From assembly GCA_910577805.1 (NCBI GenBank), contig CAJTOE010000011.1, positions 1-30,916 of the forward strand: 30,916 nucleotides of DNA, read 5' to 3'. The translations under genes were made by a program, and so were the position numbers. This DNA comes from an uncultured Oscillospiraceae bacterium. Lineage in GTDB: Bacteria; Bacillota; Clostridia; Oscillospirales; Oscillospiraceae. The notes beneath the pieces are model-generated. The model did not search any database, was not told the DNA's origin, and saw only the letters and a program-made list of their open reading frames with translations. Shown in pieces: positions 21,042-28,217 of the stretch (position 1 is its first letter; every line of letters begins with the position of its first letter).

Positions 21042-22994
21042 TCACAAATTCGCGTCAAAATCGAGGTAAAATGCCTCCTCCGGCATTTCCACCAGCACCG
21101 TGCCGAACACGGTCAAATCCAGCTTGTCCTCCCCGCCCGGTTCGGAGCCTTCCCCCTCCGTGACAGTTTCATCCGTAGTTTCTGTCTCCGGCAAAAGCGC
21201 CTGGAGCAGGGCGCCGTACACTGCGGAGCCAGCCATAGCCAGCTCACAGGGGGAGGACCCGTTGGGGTAAAACATTCTGGCCGCCCCGTGGTAGGAAAAG
21301 GACGGGAGCGCACGCATCGGCGTGGGGAAGAACACGACGCCCTCGGCCCGGTTTGCCGTGCAGGCCGCTCCGGCGAACAGCGGCGCGTTGCCGCTTCCGC
21401 TGGCCGCACTGCGTCCCATCCGATAAAAATACCGCTGGCACTTGGCCAGCTCGCTCGACCGGCTGGGGGGCGCGTCGTTCATCCTCCACGACCCATCCGT
21501 ACCCTGCCATGCGAGGGTCTGAACGGACCCCACCTCCAGCTTGACCGCCACCAGAGTCCGGTTGGTTTTGGGCCGCACGAACACGCCGGTAAATTCCCCG
21601 GTAAAAACGGTGATCTCGTAATAGTCGTTCAGGGGACAGTATTTTGTCACATCCTCCTCCGGCATTTCCGCGGTAAAGGACCACAGGTCGTGGTCCGCAG
21701 TCAGGACGGACAGGGTAAAGGTATTTCCCTTCAGCGCGTCCGGCGACTCAAAATACTGAAAGATGCTGTTTCCCGCCGCCAGACTCAGCCCGTCGGGGGT
21801 GACGCAGACATTTCCTGGGTCCCAGATTTTCCACCGGTCGATGGTATATCCGGTCTCGGTGTAAGCTGTCTGGCCCTTCTGATTGATCGGGTCCCGGAAA
21901 TACCAGTTATCCAGCAGATTGGCATTGCTCCACCCCAGCCCTGTCACCTGCCCCGCAGGTCCGGCAGGACCCACCGGGCCAGCAGGTCCTGCCGGGCCCT
22001 GTCCGCCGGTGTCGCCCTTAGGACCAGCGGGACCCTCCGGCCCCTGCTCCCCCTGGGGACCCTGCGGGCCTGCCGGACCAGTCTCTCCCCGTTCCCCCTG
22101 GGGACCTGTTGCCCCCTGCGGCCCAGCCGGACCAGCCGGTCCAGTGTCGCCTTTGGGACCAGCCGGACCTTGGGGGCCGGGTTCCCCCTGTTCGCCCTGG
22201 GGACCCGTTTCCCCTTTCGGTCCAGCCGGCCCCTGGGGTCCCGCCGGACCGGCTTCTCCCTGCTCACCCTGGGGGCCGGTGTCGCCCTGCGGTCCCATCG
22301 GCCCTTTCGGTCCTTCCGGACCCGTCTCTCCCTGCAAACCTTGGGGGCCAGTCTCCCCCTGCGGCCCAGCCGGACCCTGAGGCCCCACCGGCCCCATCTC
22401 CCCCTGTTCCCCCTGGGGACCGGTGGGACCAGGCTCACCCCGCTCCCCCTGAGGACCGGTATCCCCTTTCGGTCCAGCCGGCCCCTGCGGCCCGACCTCT
22501 CCCTGAGGACCTTCCGGACCCACGGGACCAACCGGTCCAGGGGTGTCGTTGGCAAGGGGTACCGAAGATAACTTTCTGCCCTCCGACAGCAGCGAAAGGG
22601 TTTTCCCGTCGTAGTCCAGTGCATCCCCCTTCCGCGCCAGCTTTTCGGAGACCGAAAGCGGCCCATTCCGCTGTTCCGCCCCGCCGTCCAGAATGACCCC
22701 CAGGTCCACCCACACAGTAGGCAGAACGACGGCTCCATTCCGGGTGCCGCAGACCTCCGCCATGAGGTGGACGCCGTGCTTCAGCAGCACCTCCTGGGGA
22801 ATCGTACATGCGCCGCTTTCGTCCAGAAGGACGGACTCAAACTCCTCCTCCGCCTGAAACAGCGCAGTCCGCTCCAGGCCGTCCCAGTCGTCGGAGAAGG
22901 TGAACTGCACCGGATAGACGTTTACGCTGCCGCTGGTCAGGGGTTCTTTTTCCTGGACCTCCAGCTTGTTTTTGTTGGCAAATAATTGAAACAA
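21042..22994 (-). CDS. Phage-type tail/host-contact protein with long collagen-like region
   Basis: This 650-residue protein has three parts. Residues 1-150 resemble phage minor structural proteins (VYPVQFTFSDDWDG and VVLPTVWVDLG). Residues 153-350 are about 66 uninterrupted Gly-X-Y triplets rich in GPQ, GPA and GPK. Residues 351-650 form a C-terminal domain with NANLLDNWYFRDPINQKG and CQRYFYRMG, typical of clostridial phage tail tips and fibres. Trimer formation is expected from the collagen repeat. The start is TTG at 22994, 9 nt after GGAGGG. An ATG closer to that site (about 23007) is in another frame and does not lead into this protein. A spore-surface BclA-type protein is less likely, because lysis genes follow directly. 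Confidence 0.82.
   Translation of the reverse strand: MFQLFANKNKLEVQEKEPLTSGSVNVYPVQFTFSDDWDGLERTALFQAEEEFESVLLDESGACTIPQEVLLKHGVHLMAEVCGTRNGAVVLPTVWVDLGVILDGGAEQRNGPLSVSEKLARKGDALDYDGKTLSLLSEGRKLSSVPLANDTPGPVGPVGPEGPQGEVGPQGPAGPKGDTGPQGERGEPGPTGPQGEQGEMGPVGPQGPAGPQGETGPQGLQGETGPEGPKGPMGPQGDTGPQGEQGEAGPAGPQGPAGPKGETGPQGEQGEPGPQGPAGPKGDTGPAGPAGPQGATGPQGERGETGPAGPQGPQGEQGPEGPAGPKGDTGGQGPAGPAGPVGPAGPAGQVTGLGWSNANLLDNWYFRDPINQKGQTAYTETGYTIDRWKIWDPGNVCVTPDGLSLAAGNSIFQYFESPDALKGNTFTLSVLTADHDLWSFTAEMPEEDVTKYCPLNDYYEITVFTGEFTGVFVRPKTNRTLVAVKLEVGSVQTLAWQGTDGSWRMNDAPPSRSSELAKCQRYFYRMGRSAASGSGNAPLFAGAACTANRAEGVVFFPTPMRALPSFSYHGAARMFYPNGSSPCELAMAGSAVYGALLQALLPETETTDETVTEGEGSEPGGEDKLDLTVFGTVLVEMPEEAFYLDFDANL
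21945..22538 (-). repeat. Collagen-coding tandem triplet region
   Basis: The stretch consists of short GC-rich tandem units (about 9 and 18 bp, GGACCNNNNGG type) coding Gly-X-Y triplets. Such tracts expand and contract by slippage, so copy number may vary between strains. All six frames stay open here because of composition, producing false reading frames on the other strand. Confidence 0.8.
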
Positions 22995-23046
22995 TTTGCA
23001 TATCCCTCCAATCTTGATTTCTATTAAAAGGCGGGACAGGGCAAAA

Positions 23047-23068
23047 AGGTGTACGTTTGCGTACACCT
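23047..23068. promoter_or_regulatory. Perfect inverted repeat between the phage cassette and the divergent operon
   Basis: AGGTGTACG-TTTG-CGTACACCT is a perfect 9-bp inverted repeat about 53 bp upstream of the tail-protein start. On the minus strand it is followed by TTTTTG, so it could be an attenuator for the cassette. It is equally a plausible operator in the 267-bp divergent region, which also holds a TATAAT at 23106-23111 on the plus strand and a CGGCTCC/GGAGCCG hairpin near 23130-23150. Confidence 0.5.
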
Positions 23069-23209
23069 ATCGAAAAATTTTCTTTTCGTTTTCTGCAAAA
23101 TGCTTTATAATAGGGAAAAACGACCTGCGCCGGGGCCGGCTCCCCCGCCGGAGCCGCCTGCAATTTAATGGATTTTTAAGAAATGATAAAGGGCCTTTCA
23201 ACCCAGACG

Positions 23210-23218
23210 TGATATACT
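23210..23218 (+). promoter_or_regulatory. Extended -10 promoter of the DUF4342-two-component operon
   Basis: TGATATACT (23210-23218) fits an extended -10 without a clear -35. It would start RNA near 23225, leaving a leader of about 37 nt containing GAGGAGGA. Confidence 0.4.
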
Positions 23219-23261
23219 CAGCGCAAAGATCGGGGAAACCCCTGAGAGGAGGACTCAACCT

Positions 23262-23822
23262 ATGGAAATCACATTGGAGATGGTCGAGCGCCTGCGGGAA
23301 AAGGCCTCTGTGTCCTACGCCGAGGCCAAGCAGGCACTGGAGTACAGCGAGGGCAATTTATTGGACGCGCTGATTTACCTGGAGGAAAAGGGAAACATTC
23401 CCCGGACGGAGAACGCCTATTTTTCCACCAAGGACCAGCCTGCTCCCCCGCCGCCGCCCCAGGAGCCGCCCCCGCCGGAGACGCTGCCCAAGCGGGCCGC
23501 CCGGAAGCGTCAGAGCTTTTTTCGGACGCTGCGCCGGTGGCTGGTGGAAAACGAGCTGGAGATCTGGCGCCGGTCGGAGCCTGTGACCTCTATCCCGGTG
23601 CTGTTTTTGGTCATCTCACTGGTGGTTGCTTTCCGGGTCATGGTGGTGCTGTTGGTGCTGGGGCTGTTTTTGGGGTTCCGGTATCAGTTTTCCGGGCCGG
23701 ACCTGAACCGGGAGGAGCTGAACGGCGTGATGGATAACGTAGCCACCACCGCGGAGGAGATGGGCCGCCGGGTCGCGGAGGAGCTGAAGAGCCAGCACGA
23801 CAAGCACAGCAAGAAGCAGTAA
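23262..23822 (+). CDS. DUF4342 membrane protein with UBA-like N-terminus
   Basis: This 186-residue protein starts with a UBA/TS-N-like three-helix domain (about 1-45; VSYAEAKQALEYSEGNLLDAL), as in elongation factor Ts and nascent-chain factors. A Pro-rich linker follows (60-75), then the DUF4342 domain (about 85-145) with ENELEIWRR and two short hydrophobic segments, and a charged tail (KSQHDKHSKKQ). The function is unknown; the layout suggests a membrane protein with a small cytosolic binding domain. The ATG at 23262 follows GAGGAGGACTCAACCT. It is the first gene of an operon leading into a two-component system, so it may be a membrane accessory of that signalling path. Confidence 0.8.
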   Translation: MEITLEMVERLREKASVSYAEAKQALEYSEGNLLDALIYLEEKGNIPRTENAYFSTKDQPAPPPPPQEPPPPETLPKRAARKRQSFFRTLRRWLVENELEIWRRSEPVTSIPVLFLVISLVVAFRVMVVLLVLGLFLGFRYQFSGPDLNREELNGVMDNVATTAEEMGRRVAEELKSQHDKHSKKQ

Positions 23823-23848
23823 GAGAAGGAATTGAAGGAGAGGACAGC

Positions 23849-24526
23849 ATGGCGGAAAAGATTTTGCTGGTAGAGGACGAGGAGAAGCTGGCCCGTATGG
23901 TGGAGCTGGAGCTTCGCTACGAGGGCTACGAGGTAGGCAAGGCCAACAACGGCCGCACCGGACTGGGTATGGCTTTATCCGGGGAATACGCGCTGGTGCT
24001 GCTGGATATCATGCTGCCCCAGATGACGGGCATGGAGGTCTTACGCCGCCTGCGCCGGGAGAGCGCGATCCCGGTCATCATGCTCACCGCACGGGACAGC
24101 GTGATCGACAAGGTGTCGGGGCTGGACTCCGGGGCGGACGACTATATCACCAAGCCCTTTGCCATCGAGGAGCTTTTGGCCCGCATCCGGGCCGCATTGC
24201 GTAAACAGCCAGCCGCTCCGGCGGTCCAAAAGCTCACAGCCGGGCCGCTGGTCATGGATGTGGACCGCCATGAGGTAACGGTCAACGGCCAGGGGGTGGA
24301 CCTGACCAAGAAGGAGTTCGACCTGCTGCAGCACTTACTGGAAAACAAGGGCCGGGTGCTGTCCCGCGAGGTGTTATTGGACGGGGTATGGGGCTTCGAC
24401 TTTGTAGGCGAGACCAACTCGGTAGACGTATATATCCGGTTCCTGCGCAGCAAGATCGACGAGAGCTTTGGCGTAAAGCTGATTCATACGGTCCGCGGAG
24501 TCGGCTATGTGATACGGGAGGAGTGA
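23849..24526 (+). CDS. OmpR/PhoB-family response regulator
   Basis: This 225-residue protein has a receiver domain (1-115) with acidic pair Asp10/Glu11, phosphoacceptor Asp53 in LLDIMLP, Thr80 and Lys102 in TKPF. A winged-helix DNA-binding domain follows (about 128-225) with LTKKEFDLLQHLLENKGRVL and the final HTVRGVGYVIRE. It is the output half of the two-component system whose kinase lies two genes downstream. The ATG at 23849 follows GGAGAGGACAGC. All key residues are intact. Confidence 0.92.
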   Translation: MAEKILLVEDEEKLARMVELELRYEGYEVGKANNGRTGLGMALSGEYALVLLDIMLPQMTGMEVLRRLRRESAIPVIMLTARDSVIDKVSGLDSGADDYITKPFAIEELLARIRAALRKQPAAPAVQKLTAGPLVMDVDRHEVTVNGQGVDLTKKEFDLLQHLLENKGRVLSREVLLDGVWGFDFVGETNSVDVYIRFLRSKIDESFGVKLIHTVRGVGYVIREE

Positions 24527-24530
24527 ACGT

Positions 24531-24989
24531 ATGACCATCATATACCAATCCAATACCGGCTTCACCCAGGCCTATGCGGAAATGCTGGGAAAAGCCGCGC
24601 ACCGTAAAGTCTGCCACTGGGACGAAGCGCTGACCCGTCTGGACCAGGGCAGTCCGGTGCTGTACATGGGTCCGCTGATGGCGGGGCATGTAAGCGGTCT
24701 GGACAAGGCCCGGAAGCGCTTCCAGGTCCTGGCGGTCTGCGGGGTGGGGATGGCCCCGCCCGGCCCGGAGGTGATGGCTTCCATGCAGCGGGCCAACTAC
24801 GTGGGCGAAGCGCCGCTGTTCTATCTGCGGGGCGGCTGGGCGCCGAAAAAGGTGGGCTGGCTCAAGCGGCGGATGGTCTTTATGGCCGCACGGTCCATGG
24901 CGGACGAGACGTTCTTGAAGCAGGGGGGCAGTTTTGTGGCCTATCAAAACCTGGCCCCTCTGGAAAACTGGCTGGAAAAGCAGCCGTAA
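24531..24989 (+). CDS. Flavodoxin-fold protein within a two-component operon
   Basis: This 152-residue protein has a phosphate-binding loop SNTGFT (7-12) at the flavodoxin position and a second glycine-rich segment, CGVGMAPPGPEV. It resembles the flavodoxin-domain family that includes HemG-like proteins and would bind FMN. No oxidase partner is visible. The gene sits 4 nt after the response-regulator stop and 13 nt before the kinase start. That placement is unusual and suggests a redox input or a co-regulated redox function; this is inference. The ATG at 24531 has GGGAGGAGTGAACGT before it. Confidence 0.75.
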   Translation: MTIIYQSNTGFTQAYAEMLGKAAHRKVCHWDEALTRLDQGSPVLYMGPLMAGHVSGLDKARKRFQVLAVCGVGMAPPGPEVMASMQRANYVGEAPLFYLRGGWAPKKVGWLKRRMVFMAARSMADETFLKQGGSFVAYQNLAPLENWLEKQP

Positions 24990-25002
24990 GGGGGCGGGGA
25001 AC

Positions 25003-26367
25003 ATGGCGACGCGCCAGAATATCCAACAGCGGCCCCAGTCTTTGGAGATAAAATTAAACAGCCGGCTGTTTTTCCGGCTGCTGTTCATGTTCTTCTGTCT
25101 GGACATCGTATTATCCATCCTGGCTCTGACCGGGTCCTTCCTCTGGGGGGAGACCCGCGCCGCTGGCGTAGCGGAGCTGGTGGAAGAGCGCGGGGTCCCC
25201 AGCCAGGAGGCCATTCAGTGGATGCAGGCGGTGGACTACAGCATCACCCCCCTGGAGCAGATGCCGGAGCTGTCCCGCCAGTGGGATTTGCTGAAATACT
25301 ATCAGGTCAATTTCCCCAACAGCGGGGAGCCCTACTCGGTCACCATTGATATGACCGGCTTAGGGGCCTTTCTGCGGTGGGGGGCAGTCATCATTCTCTC
25401 GGCCGAGGGCATTATATTGATCTGCAATCTGTTTTCCAACGCGGGCATCATCCGGAAAACCCTCCGGCCCATCCAGGAGCTGGCGGCGACGGCGAAGCGG
25501 CTCAACTCCATGACCCATATGTCCCGGCAGCAGCTGGAGGACCTGGCGGGGGAGCTGGAAAAAATCAACGCCACCCACCTGGACAACCGCATCGACCTGC
25601 CCGGCACGCAAAAGGAGTTACGCGCCCTGGCCCAGGCCATCAACGCCATGCTGGACCGGCTGAACAAGGCCTATACGGCCCAGGCCCGGTTCGTCTCTGA
25701 CGCCAGCCACGAGCTGCGCACCCCCATTGCGGTCATTCAGGGCTATGCTTCTCTGCTGGACCGCTGGGGCAAGGACGACCCCCAGGCCCGTCAGGAGGCC
25801 ATCGACGCCATCCGGGCGGAGTCCAAGTCCATGGAGCAGCTTGTGGAGCAGCTTTTGTTCCTGGCCCGCGGGGACAACGACACACAGCCCATCCGCCTGG
25901 AGACGGTGGAGCTGACCGCTCTGGGCGCCCAGGTCCTCCGGGAGGAGGAAATGATACACCAGGACCGGCCCTTCGTCGCCCGCTGGGAGGAGCCTGTGCA
26001 GGTGACGGCGGACCCGGCGCTGATGAAGCAGGTCATGCGCATTTTGATGGACAACAGCGTCAAATACAGCGGACCGGGCCAGCGGATCTATTTAAAAATA
26101 TCCGCCCAGGAGGGCCAGGCCAGGGTGACGGTGCAGGACGAGGGCATGGGCATCCCGGCGGAAAGCCTGCCCCATATCTTTGACCGCTTCTACCGCACGG
26201 ACGCATCCAGGGCCCGGCAGACCGGCGGCACGGGACTTGGCCTGGCCATCGCCCGTTGGATCGTGGAGGGACACGGCGGCTGGTTTGAGATCGCCTCCCG
26301 CGAGGGGGTGGGCAGCCGTATTACTTTTGTACTGCCCCAGCCCCAGGAGAAGGCGCAGGCCGCATGA
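25003..26367 (+). CDS. Two-component sensor histidine kinase
   Basis: This 454-residue membrane kinase has a transmembrane helix (about 25-48), an extracytoplasmic sensor of about 75 residues, a second helix (about 123-145), a HAMP-like region (about 150-220), and a HisKA domain with phospho-His236 in SDASHELRTP. A complete HATPase domain follows: N-box Asn351 in LMDNSVKYS, G1 DEGMGIP (379-385) and G2 GGTGLGLA (408-415). It pairs with the response regulator two genes upstream. The start is ATG 25003, after GGGGGCGGGGAAC; the in-frame ATG at 24934 lies inside the flavodoxin gene. The stimulus is unknown. Confidence 0.92.
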   Translation: MATRQNIQQRPQSLEIKLNSRLFFRLLFMFFCLDIVLSILALTGSFLWGETRAAGVAELVEERGVPSQEAIQWMQAVDYSITPLEQMPELSRQWDLLKYYQVNFPNSGEPYSVTIDMTGLGAFLRWGAVIILSAEGIILICNLFSNAGIIRKTLRPIQELAATAKRLNSMTHMSRQQLEDLAGELEKINATHLDNRIDLPGTQKELRALAQAINAMLDRLNKAYTAQARFVSDASHELRTPIAVIQGYASLLDRWGKDDPQARQEAIDAIRAESKSMEQLVEQLLFLARGDNDTQPIRLETVELTALGAQVLREEEMIHQDRPFVARWEEPVQVTADPALMKQVMRILMDNSVKYSGPGQRIYLKISAQEGQARVTVQDEGMGIPAESLPHIFDRFYRTDASRARQTGGTGLGLAIARWIVEGHGGWFEIASREGVGSRITFVLPQPQEKAQAA

Positions 26368-26636
26368 GCTGGACGGTCTATCTGCTGAAATGCGCCGACG
26401 GGACTCTATATTGCGGCTGTACCAATAATTTGACCAAGCGTCTGGCGGCGCACAACCGGGGCCAGGGGGCCAAGTACACCCGGAGCCGCCGTCCTGTCGC
26501 GCTGGCGTGGCAGGAGGAGCAGCCCGACCGAAGTGCCGCCCTGCGCCGGGAGGCCCAGGTCAAAAAACTCAGCCGGGCGCAAAAGCTGGCCCTGAGCGTC
26601 CTTACAAAGAACGAAAAAGGAGAATCGGAACCATGA
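26364..26636 (+). CDS. GIY-YIG domain protein
   Basis: This 90-residue single-domain protein has VYLLKCADGTLYCGCT as the GIY-YIG motif (Tyr6 and Tyr16-Cys-Gly, with the second Ile/Val replaced by Cys), followed by RLAAHNRG. The conserved Arg and Glu of the family lie later in the chain (YTRSRRP, REAQVKKLSR). It belongs to the UPF0213/YhbQ group of small GIY-YIG proteins, linked to DNA repair or nucleic-acid cleavage. ATG 26364 overlaps the histidine-kinase stop by ATGA, and its own stop overlaps the next start. Confidence 0.85.
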   Translation: MSWTVYLLKCADGTLYCGCTNNLTKRLAAHNRGQGAKYTRSRRPVALAWQEEQPDRSAALRREAQVKKLSRAQKLALSVLTKNEKGESEP

Positions 26637-26830
26637 ACGAACCCTGTACGCAATGTCAAACCAGGGAGACATCCAAAGATACCGTCAAAGAAACCGCAAA
26701 ATCCGGCATTACATTTGGGTGTGCCCTGGCTATGATTATCAGCTATACCACATGGCACTCCATTGGGTGGGCTATCTTCCACGGGATGCTGAGTTGGCTT
26801 TATGTGATTTATTTTATTCTGAGATATTGA
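26633..26830 (+). CDS. 65-residue small membrane protein
   Basis: ATG 26633 follows AAAAGGAGAATCGGAACC and overlaps the GIY-YIG stop by ATGA. The peptide has a polar N-terminus with CTQC (C5, C8), which could bind metal, and two hydrophobic stretches (about 26-40 and 48-64) with many Trp, Ile and Tyr residues (SIGWAIFHGMLSWLYVIYF). Similar SIGWA-HG-WLY peptides are remembered from many bacteria, without a known role. It closes the operon, about 65 bp before the bidirectional terminator. Confidence 0.7.
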   Translation: MNEPCTQCQTRETSKDTVKETAKSGITFGCALAMIISYTTWHSIGWAIFHGMLSWLYVIYFILRY

Positions 26831-26892
26831 GGTGTGATGTAAAAGGGGTGCAGCCCTTTGGTTTCACCCCTCAATCTCCCAAGTATTAAAAA

Positions 26893-26932
26893 AACCAGGA
26901 CCGCCCGCAGAAGCAGGTGGTCCTGATTTTTT
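26893..26932. terminator. Bidirectional terminator between the two-component operon and the S-layer operon
   Basis: CAGGACCGCC (26896-26905) and GGTGGTCCTG (26916-26925) form a 10-bp stem with one G-T pair. Six T follow on the plus strand and a longer T run on the minus strand. The stop codon of the SLH gene (26933-26931) lies inside the minus-strand terminator. Confidence 0.85.
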
Positions 26933-28205
26933 ACAGCACATTTTCCCGATAGTTCATCAAAATCGACGCAATCTGCGCACGGGTAATCAGACCCTTAGGG
27001 TCCAGCCGTCCGCCGCTTACGCCGTTGAGCAGACCCACGGCGTTGGCCCAGCGCACCGCCTTCAGTGTCTGGGTCGAAATCATGCCCGTATCGCTGAAGG
27101 TGGTCAGGCCCGACTGGGCGGATACGTCGCACCCCTGGAGCTTGGCATAATTGTACATCATCAGCGCCATCTGCTCACGGGTCACATTCTCGTTGGGCCG
27201 GAAGAACCCGCCGTAGCCCTGGGCGATCTTGTTGCGCGCCGCCCAGATCACCGAGTCCGCGTACCACGCGCCGGAGGCCACGTCGTCAAACGTACCGCCG
27301 CCGGGGGCGGGCCGCCCTGCCATGTTGTGCAGGATGGTGGTCACCATGGCGCGGCTGGTGATCTGGTTGGGACTGAAATTTCCGCCGCCGGTGCCGGACA
27401 TCAAATCGTACCGGTAGGCGTACTGTACCGCGTTGTAATACCACGAATTGCGGGGCACGTCCCGATAGGAGATGGTCCCCCCGTTATAGGACGGGGTGTT
27501 GTTCTGGGGCACGTTGTTGGCCGGGGGCGTGTAGTTATAGGAGGGCCGGGACACATAGCTGGAAACGAAAATACCGTCCAGCCACACGTCCGAGGCGGGC
27601 ATGGTAAAGGTATAGCGGTCATTGCCCTCGTAATACGCGTCGATCTGATAGCCCAGCCGGTCCGTGACCGTCAGGCCGTCGGCGTAGTAGCCGGACTTCG
27701 GGTAGAGCCGCACCCAGACCGTCTCCCCCGCCTCCGCTCTGGAGTACACCGAGATGGTGCCCCGGTTGTTGTAGTAGGTGGAAATCCAATAGGTGTCTTC
27801 CGGCAGGGTGGGATAGGTGGGCTTGTCATCGCCGCCGCTGGGATTGCCGGGCTTGATCTCCGTTTTGGTGACGGTGAAGCTGTCCGTTACCGAATCGGTC
27901 CCGGCATTGGCGCCGGAAATGGCTACGGTCAGCTTGTCGTCCACCTCCAGCTTCGTGCCAACATTGACCTCCATTTCCAGCTTGCCGTCCGCGTTCGCCG
28001 AGCCGTCGAACAGGTTCAGGACACTGCCGTCCATCCGAATCGCACCAAAGTAATAGCTGTTGGCCTTCAGGCCGGTCACGGTCACCTTGACGGAGGTGTC
28101 CCCCGCCTTGCCCGAAACCGTGATTTTTTCTGCCGCAAACGCGGTGGTCACCAGCAGCGAGAGCAGGAGCGCCCCCGCCAGAAGGGTGGAAACCAGTTTT
28201 TTCAT
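26931..28205 (-). CDS. S-layer-homology (SLH) surface protein
   Basis: This 424-residue secreted protein has a signal peptide (about 1-25, cut near AFAAE), an N-terminal beta domain (about 26-115), a Pro/Gly linker and a second beta domain (about 140-215). A Tyr/Asn/Pro-rich linker follows, then three SLH motifs to the end (FRDVP-like SYRDVPRNSWYYNAVQYAY, FDDVASGAWYADSVIWAA, FSDTGMISTQTLKAVRWA). SLH triplets bind pyruvylated cell-wall polymer and anchor the protein to the wall. ATG 28205 follows AAAGGGGTGG. It begins 12 nt after the stop of the large beta-helix protein, so the pair is one operon and the two proteins may work together on the surface. Confidence 0.9.
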   Translation of the reverse strand: MKKLVSTLLAGALLLSLLVTTAFAAEKITVSGKAGDTSVKVTVTGLKANSYYFGAIRMDGSVLNLFDGSANADGKLEMEVNVGTKLEVDDKLTVAISGANAGTDSVTDSFTVTKTEIKPGNPSGGDDKPTYPTLPEDTYWISTYYNNRGTISVYSRAEAGETVWVRLYPKSGYYADGLTVTDRLGYQIDAYYEGNDRYTFTMPASDVWLDGIFVSSYVSRPSYNYTPPANNVPQNNTPSYNGGTISYRDVPRNSWYYNAVQYAYRYDLMSGTGGGNFSPNQITSRAMVTTILHNMAGRPAPGGGTFDDVASGAWYADSVIWAARNKIAQGYGGFFRPNENVTREQMALMMYNYAKLQGCDVSAQSGLTTFSDTGMISTQTLKAVRWANAVGLLNGVSGGRLDPKGLITRAQIASILMNYRENVL

Positions 28206-28217
28206 CGAACCACCCCT

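Noticed and set aside
21288..22571. Long plus-strand frame through the collagen region
   Set aside because: It is a product of repeated GC-rich triplets; it has no ribosome site and gives low-complexity Pro/Ser/Arg sequence. The minus-strand Gly-X-Y frame is the coherent one.
21042..22994. BclA-type spore exosporium collagen protein
   Set aside because: The N- and C-terminal domains look like phage tail proteins, and holin and endolysin genes follow directly in the same transcript.
22837..23010. Start of the tail protein at the ATG near 23007
   Set aside because: That ATG follows GGAGGG very closely but is in a different frame, giving an arginine-rich peptide that does not join the tail domain. 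TTG 22994 gives the right frame with 9-nt spacing.
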